A stretch of DNA of 43,441 nt. Origin: CBDCKR01 sp964572045 (GTDB lineage: Bacteria > Gemmatimonadota > Gemmatimonadetes > Longimicrobiales > Gaopeijiaceae). Below are positions 26,184-34,457 of this stretch, one piece after another (within the stretch, counting starts at the first letter, position 1; each line of letters begins with the position of its first letter). The position numbers and the translations under genes are program-made. The stretch covers positions 1 through 43,441 of the forward strand of contig CAZNEI010000016.1 in assembly GCA_964572045.1 (NCBI GenBank), written 5' to 3'. The notes beneath the pieces are model-generated. The model searched no databases. It worked only from the letters and a program-made list of their open reading frames with translations, and was not told the DNA's origin.

Positions 26184-26702
26184 ATGGACGATCGGGCCAG
26201 GACACTGCTCGCCAAACGAAGAGAAGAGCTGGAGCGCGCGCTCGGGCGAAAGCTCGCGACTCCGACCCCGTCGGACGGCCCTGAGCTGTCGGACTCGGAG
26301 TGGGAGCACCTAAGGAGCACGGCCGCCGAGCTCTATGTGAACGAACTTGCCTGGGAGAATATCACCGACGAGGAGCAGGTTGAGGGAGAGCCCCTGTCGG
26401 AGCTCACGTTCCCTGCCTTTCTCGCCTACGTGCAGGGCCTCCTCCTCGACCATGTGATGCCCGATTCCCTGGCGCCGGCGAACCCGAGGCCCGAGGTAGT
26501 GGAGGAGGTGTTGGCCTTCGTGGCCGAGCAAGTCGTGGAGCTCCGGGACCAGAAGGAGGATCCGCAGAGTGAGGAGGCCATGCGAACAGACCGCGATCTG
26601 GCCCTAACCGATCGGCTGCTTGACTTGGTACTCTTTCGCTTTCACGGGGTGGACCCGGCCGATGTCGAAGGCTTCAGGGACGCTGGCGCGCCGGCGGCCT
26701 GA
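26184..26702 (+). CDS. Unrecognised acidic protein
   Basis: This 172-residue protein is not one I recognise. It is acidic, predicted mostly helical and without signal peptide, membrane segment or cysteine motif. Charged N-terminal residues (MDDRARTLLAKRREELERALG) are followed by a central block with WENITDEE, LTFPAFLAYVQGLLLDHVMP and RPEVVEEVLAFVAEQVVEL, then a C-terminal helix ending LVLFRFHGVDPADVEGF. AGAGG at 26169-26173 precedes ATG 26184. It stands alone between the tRNA and tilS. Base composition is like its neighbours, so it is probably a native gene of a lineage-specific family. Confidence 0.65.
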   Translation: MDDRARTLLAKRREELERALGRKLATPTPSDGPELSDSEWEHLRSTAAELYVNELAWENITDEEQVEGEPLSELTFPAFLAYVQGLLLDHVMPDSLAPANPRPEVVEEVLAFVAEQVVELRDQKEDPQSEEAMRTDRDLALTDRLLDLVLFRFHGVDPADVEGFRDAGAPAA

Positions 26703-26833
26703 AACGGTAGACGCGCAATGGCGTGGTCGGGACTGCGGCTCGGCAAGGGCCGCCGATTCCCCCCGCCGACACCCAGGCCTTCGGCGAGGAGATCCGCTTC
26801 AGGGGGCTTGCCGTCGAGCACTCATTCCGAGCC

Positions 26834-26877
26834 GATCCCACTCGTAGGTGGGATCTGAACCGATCGACTCGACGGTT
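26834..26877 (+). other. Tandem hairpins in the tilS leader
   Basis: Two inverted repeats lie in the 247-base gap before tilS. The first is a perfect 8-base stem GATCCCAC (26834-26841) / GTGGGATC (26848-26855) with a 6-base loop. The second is AACCG (26858-26862) / CGGTT (26873-26877) with a loop containing TCGA twice. Three T follow, too few for a strong terminator. They may end the upstream gene or form part of the tilS leader. No gene is seen in the rest of this gap. Confidence 0.4.
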
Positions 26878-26949
26878 TGGCCCGCCTCTCGTGGGACTTG
26901 GAGTCGGACGCCCGCCTTGCCAACCCCCCTCACCCCGCTGGACCGAGTG

Positions 26950-28314
26950 ATGATCCGTTTGCCACCGCTCGCGCGGCACTTCGCGCAGCACGTCGCCAGT
27001 CGGGACTTCTTCGCAGAGGACGACACCCTGATTGTGGCGGTCTCGGGAGGGCTGGACTCCCTCGTCCTGCTTCATCTGCTCCGGTTTGCGCCGGGCCTTC
27101 ACGCGCGGAATCTGATCGTTGCGCACTTCGATCACGGCATGCGACCCGAGAGTGCTGCGGACGCATCGTGGGTCAGGGGCATGGCGCGGGCGTGGGGTCT
27201 ACCGTTCCGCGGCGGCGGCGCCGAGACCGAGCTCGCTGGCGAGGCTTCAGCCCGGGAGGCCCGCTATGAGTTCCTGGAAGCGGAGCGGCGAGCGTGCGGG
27301 GCCCGCTGGATCGTCACGGCACACCACGCCGACGATCAGGCCGAGACCGTGCTCTTCCGGATCGCTCGCGGGACCGGCCTTGCCGGGCTGGCTGGGATCC
27401 CGGAGAGTCGGCCTCCCGGCATCCTGAGGCCTCTGTTACCGTTTACGCGCGACGACTTGGCCCGGTACGCTACGTCGGTCCGGCTGGATCCGCGTCTCGA
27501 TCCATCGAACGAAGATCCCGCTTTCGCGCGGAACGTGATCAGGCACGAGATTCTGCCGCGTCTGGAGGCTGCCGTTGCGCCGGGCACGCGGAGATCCTTG
27601 GTGAGGCTGTCCCGCATCGCGGAGAGCGAGGAGAGGGCGTGGCGGTCGGTGATCGACAAGCTCTTCGACGACCTGATCGTCGAATCGAGCGCTTCCCGGA
27701 TCGTCGTGAAGCGATCCTCTTGGCTCGCCTACGGTGTGGAGGCGCAGGGACGATTGCTTCGGGCGCTCTGCTCCAGGCTGGGCGTTCGGCTGGACGAGGC
27801 GGCAACTCGCGCAGCCACGGAGTTCGCTGGCGCGGGCTCAAGCGGCAAGAAGCGTCGTTGGGGCCTTCTCACGCTACGTCGGGCGTTCGACCACCTCGTC
27901 TTCGAGCTCGCGTCCGACGAGCGACTCGACAGCTCGCTTGAGATCGTTGAGCCGGGAGGGGGGCGGGGAGAGTTCGTGGTCGGGGGGCGGAGCTGGTTTG
28001 CCGCCTGGTCACTGAACGAACAGCCGGGCGGTGGCTTGGTCCAGCGGTTTGCATTGGCGGAGCTCGACTTCCCCGTCCGGATGCGTGGGTGGATCCCCGG
28101 GGACCGAGTTCGGTACGCGTACGGATCCAAGAGGCTAAAGAAGGTCTTCGGAGAGGAGCGGGTCCCCGTCGACGAGCGGTCGCGAGTGCCGGTGGTCGTC
28201 GACGGGCGGGGACGTGTCCTATGGGTCCCCGGCGTCTCGCGCTCAAGCCTGCTCGTCCCGGTTGAAGGACAGAGCGCGTTGGCCATTTCGTTCTCTACAT
28301 CGGAGGAGGCGTGA
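26950..28314 (+). CDS. tilS: tRNA(Ile)-lysidine synthetase
   Basis: This 454-residue enzyme converts C34 of the CAU-anticodon tRNA-Ile to lysidine so that it reads AUA. The ATP-binding PP-loop SGGLDS is at 32-37. HFDHGMRPES, the AREARYEFLE segment and HHADDQAETVLFR are diagnostic for TilS. The C-terminal domain (about 370-454) has the GDRVRYAYGSKRLKKVF motif that binds the tRNA acceptor. ATG 26950 is chosen because it begins shortly before the catalytic domain. The frame stays open further upstream, into the hairpin region, without a good start. The stop overlaps hpt (GTGA), the usual gene pair. Confidence 0.94.
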   Translation: MIRLPPLARHFAQHVASRDFFAEDDTLIVAVSGGLDSLVLLHLLRFAPGLHARNLIVAHFDHGMRPESAADASWVRGMARAWGLPFRGGGAETELAGEASAREARYEFLEAERRACGARWIVTAHHADDQAETVLFRIARGTGLAGLAGIPESRPPGILRPLLPFTRDDLARYATSVRLDPRLDPSNEDPAFARNVIRHEILPRLEAAVAPGTRRSLVRLSRIAESEERAWRSVIDKLFDDLIVESSASRIVVKRSSWLAYGVEAQGRLLRALCSRLGVRLDEAATRAATEFAGAGSSGKKRRWGLLTLRRAFDHLVFELASDERLDSSLEIVEPGGGRGEFVVGGRSWFAAWSLNEQPGGGLVQRFALAELDFPVRMRGWIPGDRVRYAYGSKRLKKVFGEERVPVDERSRVPVVVDGRGRVLWVPGVSRSSLLVPVEGQSALAISFSTSEEA

Positions 28315-28850
28315 AGACCCAGGCGAGGTTCGGCGACCATGAATTCGCCAGTATCGTGTACTCGGAGGAGGCGATTGCCAGGCGGATCGGGGAGATGGGT
28401 CGGGAGATCACGGAGACCTACGGCGAGGGTGCGGACCTGTTGGTGCTTGGTCTGCTCAAGGGCTCCTTCATCTTCCTCGCCGATCTGGTGCGGTCGATAG
28501 AGCTGTCGCTTCAAGTGGATTTTCTCATGGTGTCGAGCTACGGGAATGAGACGGTGAGCAGCGGCCACGTGCAGCTGCGATACGATCCAAAGGGGACCCT
28601 GGAGGGAAAATCGGTCATCGTCGTCGAGGACATCGTCGACAGCGGAACCACCCTGAACCGTTTGATTCCCCTGCTCGAGGCACGGGGTCCGGAAAGCCTG
28701 GAAATCTGTGCGCTTCTGCACAAGCGTCTCTGCGACCTCGTGAAGGAACCGCGCTGGGTGGGCTTCGAGGCTCCTCCGCAGTTCCTCGTGGGATACGGCC
28801 TGGACTTCGGCGAGAACTTCCGCCACTTGCCCTATATTGCGAGTTTGTGA
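28311..28850 (+). CDS. hpt: Hypoxanthine phosphoribosyltransferase
   Basis: This 179-residue purine salvage enzyme makes IMP or GMP from hypoxanthine or guanine and PRPP. The PRPP-binding motif VVEDIVDSGTTL lies in the middle. LGLLKGSFIFLADLVR, VDFLMVSSYG and the C-terminal VGYGLDFGENFRHLPYI are all typical. GTG 28311 follows GGAGGAGGC and overlaps the tilS stop. The order tilS-hpt-ftsH is widespread and is kept here. Confidence 0.96.
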   Translation: MKTQARFGDHEFASIVYSEEAIARRIGEMGREITETYGEGADLLVLGLLKGSFIFLADLVRSIELSLQVDFLMVSSYGNETVSSGHVQLRYDPKGTLEGKSVIVVEDIVDSGTTLNRLIPLLEARGPESLEICALLHKRLCDLVKEPRWVGFEAPPQFLVGYGLDFGENFRHLPYIASL

Positions 28851-28895
28851 GCGCCGGGGCGGGACTCCTGCGCTGTTCCTGTGTAGCAGAAAAGT

Positions 28896-31007
28896 ATGCC
28901 TGACCAAAAGCCTCTTCGTTCGTCCAACGACGGATCACGCATGAACCGGTTTTCCAGGACCGGTGCCCTCTGGCTGCTTCTCGTGCTCATGTCGGCACTT
29001 GCGCTTCAGTTCATGCGAGGGCGCGACGACGCGTCCACCGAGCTCACCTACACGGAATTCAGGGAACAGCTGAGCGGCGACAATGTCCTCGAGGTCACCG
29101 TGGTCGAGAGCCGGAGAATCGAGGGAGAGCTCCGGGCTCCGCGGGTCGTGGGAGGCCAGGAGTACCAGAACTTCACGGTGATGCTTCCCGGCGAGATCAC
29201 CCCTGAACTCCTCGCCGATCTGGAACAGAACGAAGTGGAAATCTCCGGCAGGCTGGAGACGCGCGGGTGGGGGACTCTTCTTCTGGGCGCGCTGCCTTGG
29301 CTGCTCTTCATCGCGTTCTGGATCTGGATCTTCCGCACGATGCAGAGCGGAGGCAACCGGGCGTTCCAATTCGGGCGCTCCAAGGCGAAGCTCATCTCTT
29401 CGGATACGCCCAAGGTCACCTTCGCCGACATCGCCGGTGCCGACGAGGCCAAGGAGGAACTCGAAGAGATCATCGAATACCTGAAGGACCCGCAGAGGTT
29501 CTCGCGCCTTGGGGGGCGTCTCCCGAAAGGCGTTCTGCTCGTGGGACCTCCGGGAACCGGCAAGACCCTTCTCGCCCGAGCGGTGGCGGGAGAGGCCGGG
29601 AGGCCGTTCTTCCAAATGTCCGGCTCAGACTTCGTTGAGATGTTTGTCGGGGTCGGAGCGTCGCGCGTGCGCGACCTGTTCGAGAAGGGCAAGGCTCAGG
29701 CCCCCTGCATCATCTTCATCGACGAGATCGATGCAGTGGGTCGGCACCGCGGAGCCGGCCTGGGAGGCGGACACGACGAGCGCGAGCAGACGCTGAACGC
29801 GCTCCTCGTCGAGATGGACGGCTTCGAGACCAACGAGGGCGTGATTCTGCTGGCGGCGACCAATCGGCCGGACGTACTCGACCCGGCTCTATTGCGCCCC
29901 GGCCGCTTCGACCGTCGAGTGGTCGTCGACTCTCCGGACATCAGAGGCCGGGAAGGGATTCTGCGGGTGCACGCCAAGAAGCTGCCGCTCGCGCCCGACG
30001 TAGATTTCAAGACGGTCGCCAAGGGAACACCCGGATTGAGCGGCGCGGATCTGGCGAACATCTGTAACGAGGCAGCTCTTCTTGCGGCCCGTGACGGCGA
30101 CACCAAAGTGAGCATGGACCACTTCGAAGAGGCGAAGGACAAGGTCATGCTCGGCGCTGAGCGCCGGAGCATGGTGCTCAACGATTCGGAGAGGAAGCTC
30201 ACGGCGTACCATGAGGCCGGACATGCAGTGATCGGCCTCCGTCTCCCCGGCCTGGATCCGGTCCACAAGGTGACGATCGTGCCTCGTGGCCGAGCCTTGG
30301 GCCTCACAGCGAGCCTGCCCGAGGAGGACCGCCACTCATACACGAAGGAGTGGCTGGAGGGGCAGCTCTGTATGCTCTTCGGAGGACGCGTGGCCGAAGA
30401 GGTCGTGTTCGGACCTGACCAGATTACCACCGGAGCCGGCAACGACATCGAGAGGGCCACGGCGATGGCCCGGCAGATGGTCACTCGTTTTGGAATGTCC
30501 GACGTCGTCGGCCTTATGGCCATCGGCCAGGGAGATCAGGAAGTCTTCTTGGGCCGCGAGTTGGTCCAACGCCGCGAAATCTCGGAACACACGGCCCAGC
30601 AGGTCGACCAAGAGATCAAGCGCGTTTTGGACGAGGCCCACGAGCACGCGCGGGCTCTGATCTCAGAGCACGCGGACCTGCTGGAGAGGATTGCTTCGTC
30701 GCTCCTGGACCGGGAGACCTTGGATGCGGCAGAGATTGCAGCTCTCGACGCGAACGAGGCGCTCCCACCGCTCGAGGCCGTCGAGGACGCCAACGATAAT
30801 GAGCCGACCGCGGCTCGCGACGCCGTGACCGTTGAGGTAGGCGGGGCGACGGGAGCCACCACCGGCGAGGTGACCGACACAGATCTTCCATCCCTTGAAG
30901 GTCCGGGCCTTGAGGGCGTCAGGGATGAGGAGTCGAGCGCCGACGCGGTGCACACGCCCGTGGGGCGAACCGGCGCTAAAGATCTGGAGGCTGGTGCGTC
31001 CAGCTAG
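28896..31007 (+). CDS. ftsH: ATP-dependent zinc metalloprotease FtsH
   Basis: This 703-residue inner-membrane AAA+ protease degrades unassembled membrane proteins and regulatory factors. Two membrane helices (about 22-40 and 126-147) flank a periplasmic domain. The AAA+ module shows Walker A GPPGTGKT at 217-224, IIFIDEIDAVGRHRG and the second region of homology ATNRPDVLDPALLRPGRFDR. The protease zinc site HEAGH is at 439-443. After about residue 620 an acidic Ala/Glu/Gly-rich tail of some 80 residues follows. ATG 28896 gives a polar leader of 20 residues; ATG 28941 is possible. cdaA follows 10 bases after the stop. Confidence 0.97.
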   Translation: MPDQKPLRSSNDGSRMNRFSRTGALWLLLVLMSALALQFMRGRDDASTELTYTEFREQLSGDNVLEVTVVESRRIEGELRAPRVVGGQEYQNFTVMLPGEITPELLADLEQNEVEISGRLETRGWGTLLLGALPWLLFIAFWIWIFRTMQSGGNRAFQFGRSKAKLISSDTPKVTFADIAGADEAKEELEEIIEYLKDPQRFSRLGGRLPKGVLLVGPPGTGKTLLARAVAGEAGRPFFQMSGSDFVEMFVGVGASRVRDLFEKGKAQAPCIIFIDEIDAVGRHRGAGLGGGHDEREQTLNALLVEMDGFETNEGVILLAATNRPDVLDPALLRPGRFDRRVVVDSPDIRGREGILRVHAKKLPLAPDVDFKTVAKGTPGLSGADLANICNEAALLAARDGDTKVSMDHFEEAKDKVMLGAERRSMVLNDSERKLTAYHEAGHAVIGLRLPGLDPVHKVTIVPRGRALGLTASLPEEDRHSYTKEWLEGQLCMLFGGRVAEEVVFGPDQITTGAGNDIERATAMARQMVTRFGMSDVVGLMAIGQGDQEVFLGRELVQRREISEHTAQQVDQEIKRVLDEAHEHARALISEHADLLERIASSLLDRETLDAAEIAALDANEALPPLEAVEDANDNEPTAARDAVTVEVGGATGATTGEVTDTDLPSLEGPGLEGVRDEESSADAVHTPVGRTGAKDLEAGASS

Positions 31008-31017
31008 CTGATCGAAA

Positions 31018-31815
31018 GTGGCGCCACTCTGGAGTCGGCTGCAGTTCTTCCTCCCAGGGTGGCTTGACCTTCTGCAAATCCTGATCGTCGCCTTCCTACT
31101 CTACCGGGTCCTGCTGATCATTCAGCGCACTCGGGCGATGCAGATTCTCCTGGGGTTGCTCGTGCTCGCGGCGGTGTACCTCGCCTCGACCCTCCTTCGG
31201 ATGACACTCATCGAGTACATCCTGGCCTCGGTCTTCCAGTACGGCGTGATCGCGGCTCTCGTGGTCTTCCAGCCCGAGCTGAGGACCGCGCTGAGCCGCC
31301 TCGGCCGCAGCCGGCTGGTTCGTATTGTCAACCCGATGCACGAAGACCAGTTGATCGACGAGATCGTCCACGGCGTGCAGGAGCTGTCCCGTCGGAAGAT
31401 GGGCGCCATCATCGCCATCGAGCAGGACGTGGGCCTCGAAGAATACGCCCAGGCGGGAAGCCAGCAGAGGGTGAGGGTGTCGGCCGAGATGCTCCAGACG
31501 ATCTTCACCCCCGGAAGTCCGCTCCACGATGGAGCGGTCATCGTGGTTGGAGACGAGATCCGGGCTGCCGGGACGATCCTGCCGCTGACCCAATCTGCCG
31601 TTGCCGACAAGTCCTTGGGGACCCGGCACCGAGCCGCAATCGGGCTCAGCGAAGAGACCGACGCGCTTGTCATCGTGGTCAGCGAGGAGAGCGCACGCGT
31701 GTCGGTGGCTCAGGGAGGCCGCTTGGAGAGGGGCGTGGACATGTCTCGCCTAAGGGAGGCGTTGGGAGGTGCGTTGCCAGAGCGACCGACGGTGTTGGCT
31801 CCGAATCTCGGTTGA
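31018..31815 (+). CDS. cdaA: Diadenylate cyclase CdaA (c-di-AMP synthase)
   Basis: This 265-residue membrane protein makes the second messenger c-di-AMP from two ATP. Three membrane helices lie in the first 90 residues. The DAC domain follows, with the catalytic Asp-Gly-Ala at 171-173 (LHDGAVIV) and GTRHR at 201-205 in the GTRHRAAIGLSEETDA block, so the active site is complete. It starts at GTG 31018, 10 bases after ftsH, and both are likely on one transcript. In Firmicutes cdaA is followed by its regulator cdaR; here no cdaR is seen. c-di-AMP usually controls potassium and osmolyte balance. Confidence 0.94.
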   Translation: MAPLWSRLQFFLPGWLDLLQILIVAFLLYRVLLIIQRTRAMQILLGLLVLAAVYLASTLLRMTLIEYILASVFQYGVIAALVVFQPELRTALSRLGRSRLVRIVNPMHEDQLIDEIVHGVQELSRRKMGAIIAIEQDVGLEEYAQAGSQQRVRVSAEMLQTIFTPGSPLHDGAVIVVGDEIRAAGTILPLTQSAVADKSLGTRHRAAIGLSEETDALVIVVSEESARVSVAQGGRLERGVDMSRLREALGGALPERPTVLAPNLG

Positions 31816-31821
31816 CGGTGC

Positions 31822-31850
31822 TTGCGAGCCCGAGGAAAAGTCCGAATAAT
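31822..31850 (+). promoter_or_regulatory. Possible promoter of the Tol/Ton operon
   Basis: TTGCGA at 31822-31827 and AATAAT at 31845-31850, 17 bases apart, fit the vegetative consensus at 4 and 5 of 6 positions. A small hairpin GACCG-tgaat-CGGTC (31871-31885) would lie in the leader. The gap 31816-31988 holds no gene. Confidence 0.45.
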
Positions 31851-31988
31851 GTGGAACTGTAGGCGTCCCTGACCGTGAATCGGTCTAGGAATTTCCGGGA
31901 AGCCGCACTACATTGGCGCGTCTTCCCGCCACGCAACCGTCGCCGACACGACGGTGCGAGAATTGACTGATGGACAAAGGAGCGTCGA

Positions 31989-32633
31989 TTGGACGCAAGC
32001 CAATATCACCTTCTGTCGCTCTTCTCCGACGGCGGCCTGATGATGTACCCGCTGGTGCTTTGCTCACTCATCGCGCTCGGTGTCATGATCGCGAAGGCCT
32101 GGACGCTCTGGGTGGCGCATCGTAACACCCATGCGGTTCTTGAGGAGGTTGACGCCGCAGCACGGGCAGGGAACCTCGACGAAGCCCTTGAGCTCGCATC
32201 TGCGCGCCCCGGGCCCACAGCCGCGATCCTGGTTGCCGGCCTGCGCCGGATCAGGGCGGAAGACGTCGAGATGGACGAAATGGCCCAGGCGATCAAGACC
32301 CTGGGGACGATCGAACTCGGATTCCTTGAGCGGGGGCTGGTCATCTTGGCCACGGTCGCCAACGTCGCTCCGCTTATGGGCTTCCTCGGCACGGTGGCTG
32401 GCATGATCTTGGCCTTTGCCGCCATTGAGGCGGCCGGTGATGTGGACCCCGCGCTGGTGGCGGGTGGCATCAAGGTTGCCCTACTGACCACGGCGACCGG
32501 CCTTCTCATCGCGATTCCGGTCAACATCGGTTACAATTTCCTCGTCTCCCGGATCGATAAGCTCATCGTCGATATGGAGCAGGGGGCGCAAAAGGTGCTC
32601 GATCTGGCATGGTCGTTGGGAGGCGGTGCGTGA
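31989..32633 (+). CDS. MotA/TolQ/ExbB proton channel family protein
   Basis: This 214-residue inner-membrane protein has three predicted helices (about 14-38, 117-140 and 155-180) and the conserved VANVAPLMGFLGTVAGMILAF block of TolQ/ExbB proteins. With two ExbD-type proteins and TonB it should form a proton-driven motor that energises the outer membrane. The start is a TTG at 31989, supported by a strong AAAGGAG at 31976-31982, 6 bases upstream. No ATG gives the same fit. TolQ and ExbB cannot be told apart by sequence alone; the TonB gene in this operon favours an ExbB role. Confidence 0.92.
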   Translation: MDASQYHLLSLFSDGGLMMYPLVLCSLIALGVMIAKAWTLWVAHRNTHAVLEEVDAAARAGNLDEALELASARPGPTAAILVAGLRRIRAEDVEMDEMAQAIKTLGTIELGFLERGLVILATVANVAPLMGFLGTVAGMILAFAAIEAAGDVDPALVAGGIKVALLTTATGLLIAIPVNIGYNFLVSRIDKLIVDMEQGAQKVLDLAWSLGGGA

Positions 32634-32780
32634 GAGCCGCTCGGGCGGGTGTGGAGCGATCCCTCGGATGGCTGTGCGGATCCGGGCCGAGGACAAGCTT
32701 CGGCGTCGCTCGGGGGCGAGCAAACAGAGGAACTTCGCGGCACTCCAGCCGGTAGTTGAACACAAACTGAGGACCGAAGA

Positions 32781-33206
32781 ATGGCAGTTCTCAACAACAA
32801 GAAGTCGAAGGTCAGCGATGAGGTTCCGACCTCCTCGATGGCGGACATCGCCTTCCTTCTGCTGATCTTCTTCCTGGTGACGACCACCTTCCCCAAGGAC
32901 AAGGGCCTCGCCATCGTCCTTCCCGAGCAGGCGGAGACGGTTCAGGTCAGCCAGAGGAACATCCTCCATATCATCATCCAAGCGAACGGCATCGTCGAGC
33001 TGAAGCGCGGTGAGAGCCCGCAGATCCAGCGCGTCTCAGCCAACGAGGTCGAGGGGATTTGGCGCCTGGACGTGGCGCAAAACGAGAACCTCATCGCAGC
33101 CGTCAAGACACATCCGGAGGCTCCGTATAGGTTCATGATCGACGTGCTGGACGCGCTCCACACGGCTGGCGCCGAGCGTATCTCGCTTCAGATCCTGGAG
33201 GACTGA
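32781..33206 (+). CDS. exbD: ExbD/TolR family biopolymer transport protein (first copy)
   Basis: This 141-residue bitopic protein has a short cytoplasmic N terminus, one membrane helix (about 21-40) carrying the essential Asp22 in SSMADIAFLLLIFF, and a periplasmic domain. The aspartate carries protons in the TolQ/ExbB motor. ATG 32781 has TGAGGA at 32768-32773. The 147-base gap after the channel gene holds no gene. It differs from the second copy in its periplasmic domain, so the two may form a mixed dimer in the channel pore. Confidence 0.92.
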   Translation: MAVLNNKKSKVSDEVPTSSMADIAFLLLIFFLVTTTFPKDKGLAIVLPEQAETVQVSQRNILHIIIQANGIVELKRGESPQIQRVSANEVEGIWRLDVAQNENLIAAVKTHPEAPYRFMIDVLDALHTAGAERISLQILED

Positions 33207-33209
33207 TCC

Positions 33210-33656
33210 ATGGCTATCAGGGGCGGATTCGCTCGCAAGTCCAAGGTCTCGTCGGACGTTCCTTCGTCCTCCCTCGCCGACATCGCATTCTTGCTCCTCA
33301 TCTTCTTCATGGTTACGACCGTCTTCCAGAACGATTCGAACCGGCCGATTGTGTGGCCCGAGGCCACGGCCACGGAGAAGATCGATGAGAAGGCGAAGAA
33401 CATTCTCAACATCTGGGTCGAGCGGGACGGCGGCTTGTTCATGAACGACCGTCCTTACGAAATGGGGGACATTGCTGGAACCGTAGGCCCCCTCTATGCT
33501 GCGTCGGACCGGGCTCTGGTAATCTCCATCCGCGGGGATCGGGACGTCCCCTACAACACCATCGATCAGGTCCAGAAGCAGTTGGTTGCCGCGGGGGTTG
33601 TCCGCGTGGTCTTCGCTACGGCGCTTGAGCAACGCATAACGAGGGAGAGACGATGA
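33210..33656 (+). CDS. exbD: ExbD/TolR family biopolymer transport protein (second copy)
   Basis: This 148-residue protein has the same layout as its neighbour, with Asp24 in SSLADIAFLLLIFFMV in the single membrane helix. It starts only 3 bases after the first copy, with TGGAGGA upstream, and its stop overlaps the tonB start (ATGA). The two copies share the membrane segment closely but differ after it. This suggests an old duplication with divided roles, not a recent repeat. Confidence 0.92.
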   Translation: MAIRGGFARKSKVSSDVPSSSLADIAFLLLIFFMVTTVFQNDSNRPIVWPEATATEKIDEKAKNILNIWVERDGGLFMNDRPYEMGDIAGTVGPLYAASDRALVISIRGDRDVPYNTIDQVQKQLVAAGVVRVVFATALEQRITRERR

Positions 33657-34339
33657 ACGCCCAAGACATACCTTCCGAAGCGGGGATTGCCAGCGTCGAG
33701 ACCGAGAACGATCGATTCAAGCGCGCGTTTAGCTCGTGGTTCTGGGGATCGATGATCGCCGCGACGGTGGCCCACTTCTTGGTGTTTAGCTTTTGGCCGA
33801 CGCTCACTGCGGAGGACGTTTCGTTCACGAGCGAAGAGCTCGAGACGATCGAGCTTCCACCCGAGATTGAGATTCCACCCCCGCCCGCGAGGATTGCCCG
33901 TCCGGCGACGCCGGTGATCGCGACCGCTGCCGTGGATGAGGATATCACGATCGCTCCGACTACCTTCGAGGAGAACCCGGTGGAGGACCTCCCACCGCCG
34001 CCCACGGAGGAAAGCGTCGACATCTCGGCCGCACCCGTCTTCACGCCCATGACGGTGAGGCCGGAGATCAAGAACCGGGACGAAGTCGTCCGTGAGATGA
34101 TGCGTGCCTATCCTCCGATTCTTCGTGACGCGGGCATTGGCGGACAGGCCCTGGTGTGGTTCTTCATCTCCGAGGAGGGTCGCGTTCTCGACAAGCGCAT
34201 CGCCAGAACTTCCGGGCACGATCAGCTTGACGAGGCCGCTCTCCAGGTTGCGGGGGTCTACGAATTCACACCCGCGCTGAACCGGGACAAGGTCGTGAAG
34301 GTGTGGGTCCAGATTCCCATTACCTTTGAGGTCCGTTAG
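33653..34339 (+). CDS. tonB: TonB family energy transducer
   Basis: This 228-residue protein has a cytoplasmic N terminus, one membrane helix (about 31-48, with His41) and a Pro/Glu-rich periplasmic stretch (about 65-125, ELPPEIEIPPPP and EDLPPPPTEE). The TonB C-terminal domain (about 140-228) includes GGQALVWFFISEEGRVLDKRI and the closing YEFTPALNRDKVVKVWVQIP. It should pass energy from the ExbB/ExbD motor to outer-membrane receptors. Its own operon has no receptor gene, so the partners are elsewhere. A strong terminator follows 28 bases after the stop. Confidence 0.92.
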   Translation: MNAQDIPSEAGIASVETENDRFKRAFSSWFWGSMIAATVAHFLVFSFWPTLTAEDVSFTSEELETIELPPEIEIPPPPARIARPATPVIATAAVDEDITIAPTTFEENPVEDLPPPPTEESVDISAAPVFTPMTVRPEIKNRDEVVREMMRAYPPILRDAGIGGQALVWFFISEEGRVLDKRIARTSGHDQLDEAALQVAGVYEFTPALNRDKVVKVWVQIPITFEVR

Positions 34340-34366
34340 CAAGCGCGGCCCGACGGCTCCCACTGA

Positions 34367-34403
34367 CGACCCCGCCGGCCTGGGCCGGCGGGGTCGCTTT
34401 TTT
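34367..34403 (+). terminator. Strong intrinsic terminator of the Tol/Ton operon
   Basis: A perfect GC stem of 13 pairs (CGACCCCGCCGGC, from 34367, with its complement ending at 34396) closes a CTGG loop and is followed by six T at 34398-34403. It is the only textbook intrinsic terminator that I found in the window. Confidence 0.95.
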
Positions 34404-34457
34404 CCTCAAGAGGAGCCGAAGAGGCCGATGGGCCGCCTTCTGCAGCGAGGCGATAGA

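Noticed and set aside
31829..31845. A stretch like the RNase P RNA core (GAGGAAAAGTCCG)
   Set aside because: The true core reads GAGGAAAGTCCGGGC. Here an extra A and the lost GGGC break it, and the gap is only 173 bases, too short for RNase P RNA.
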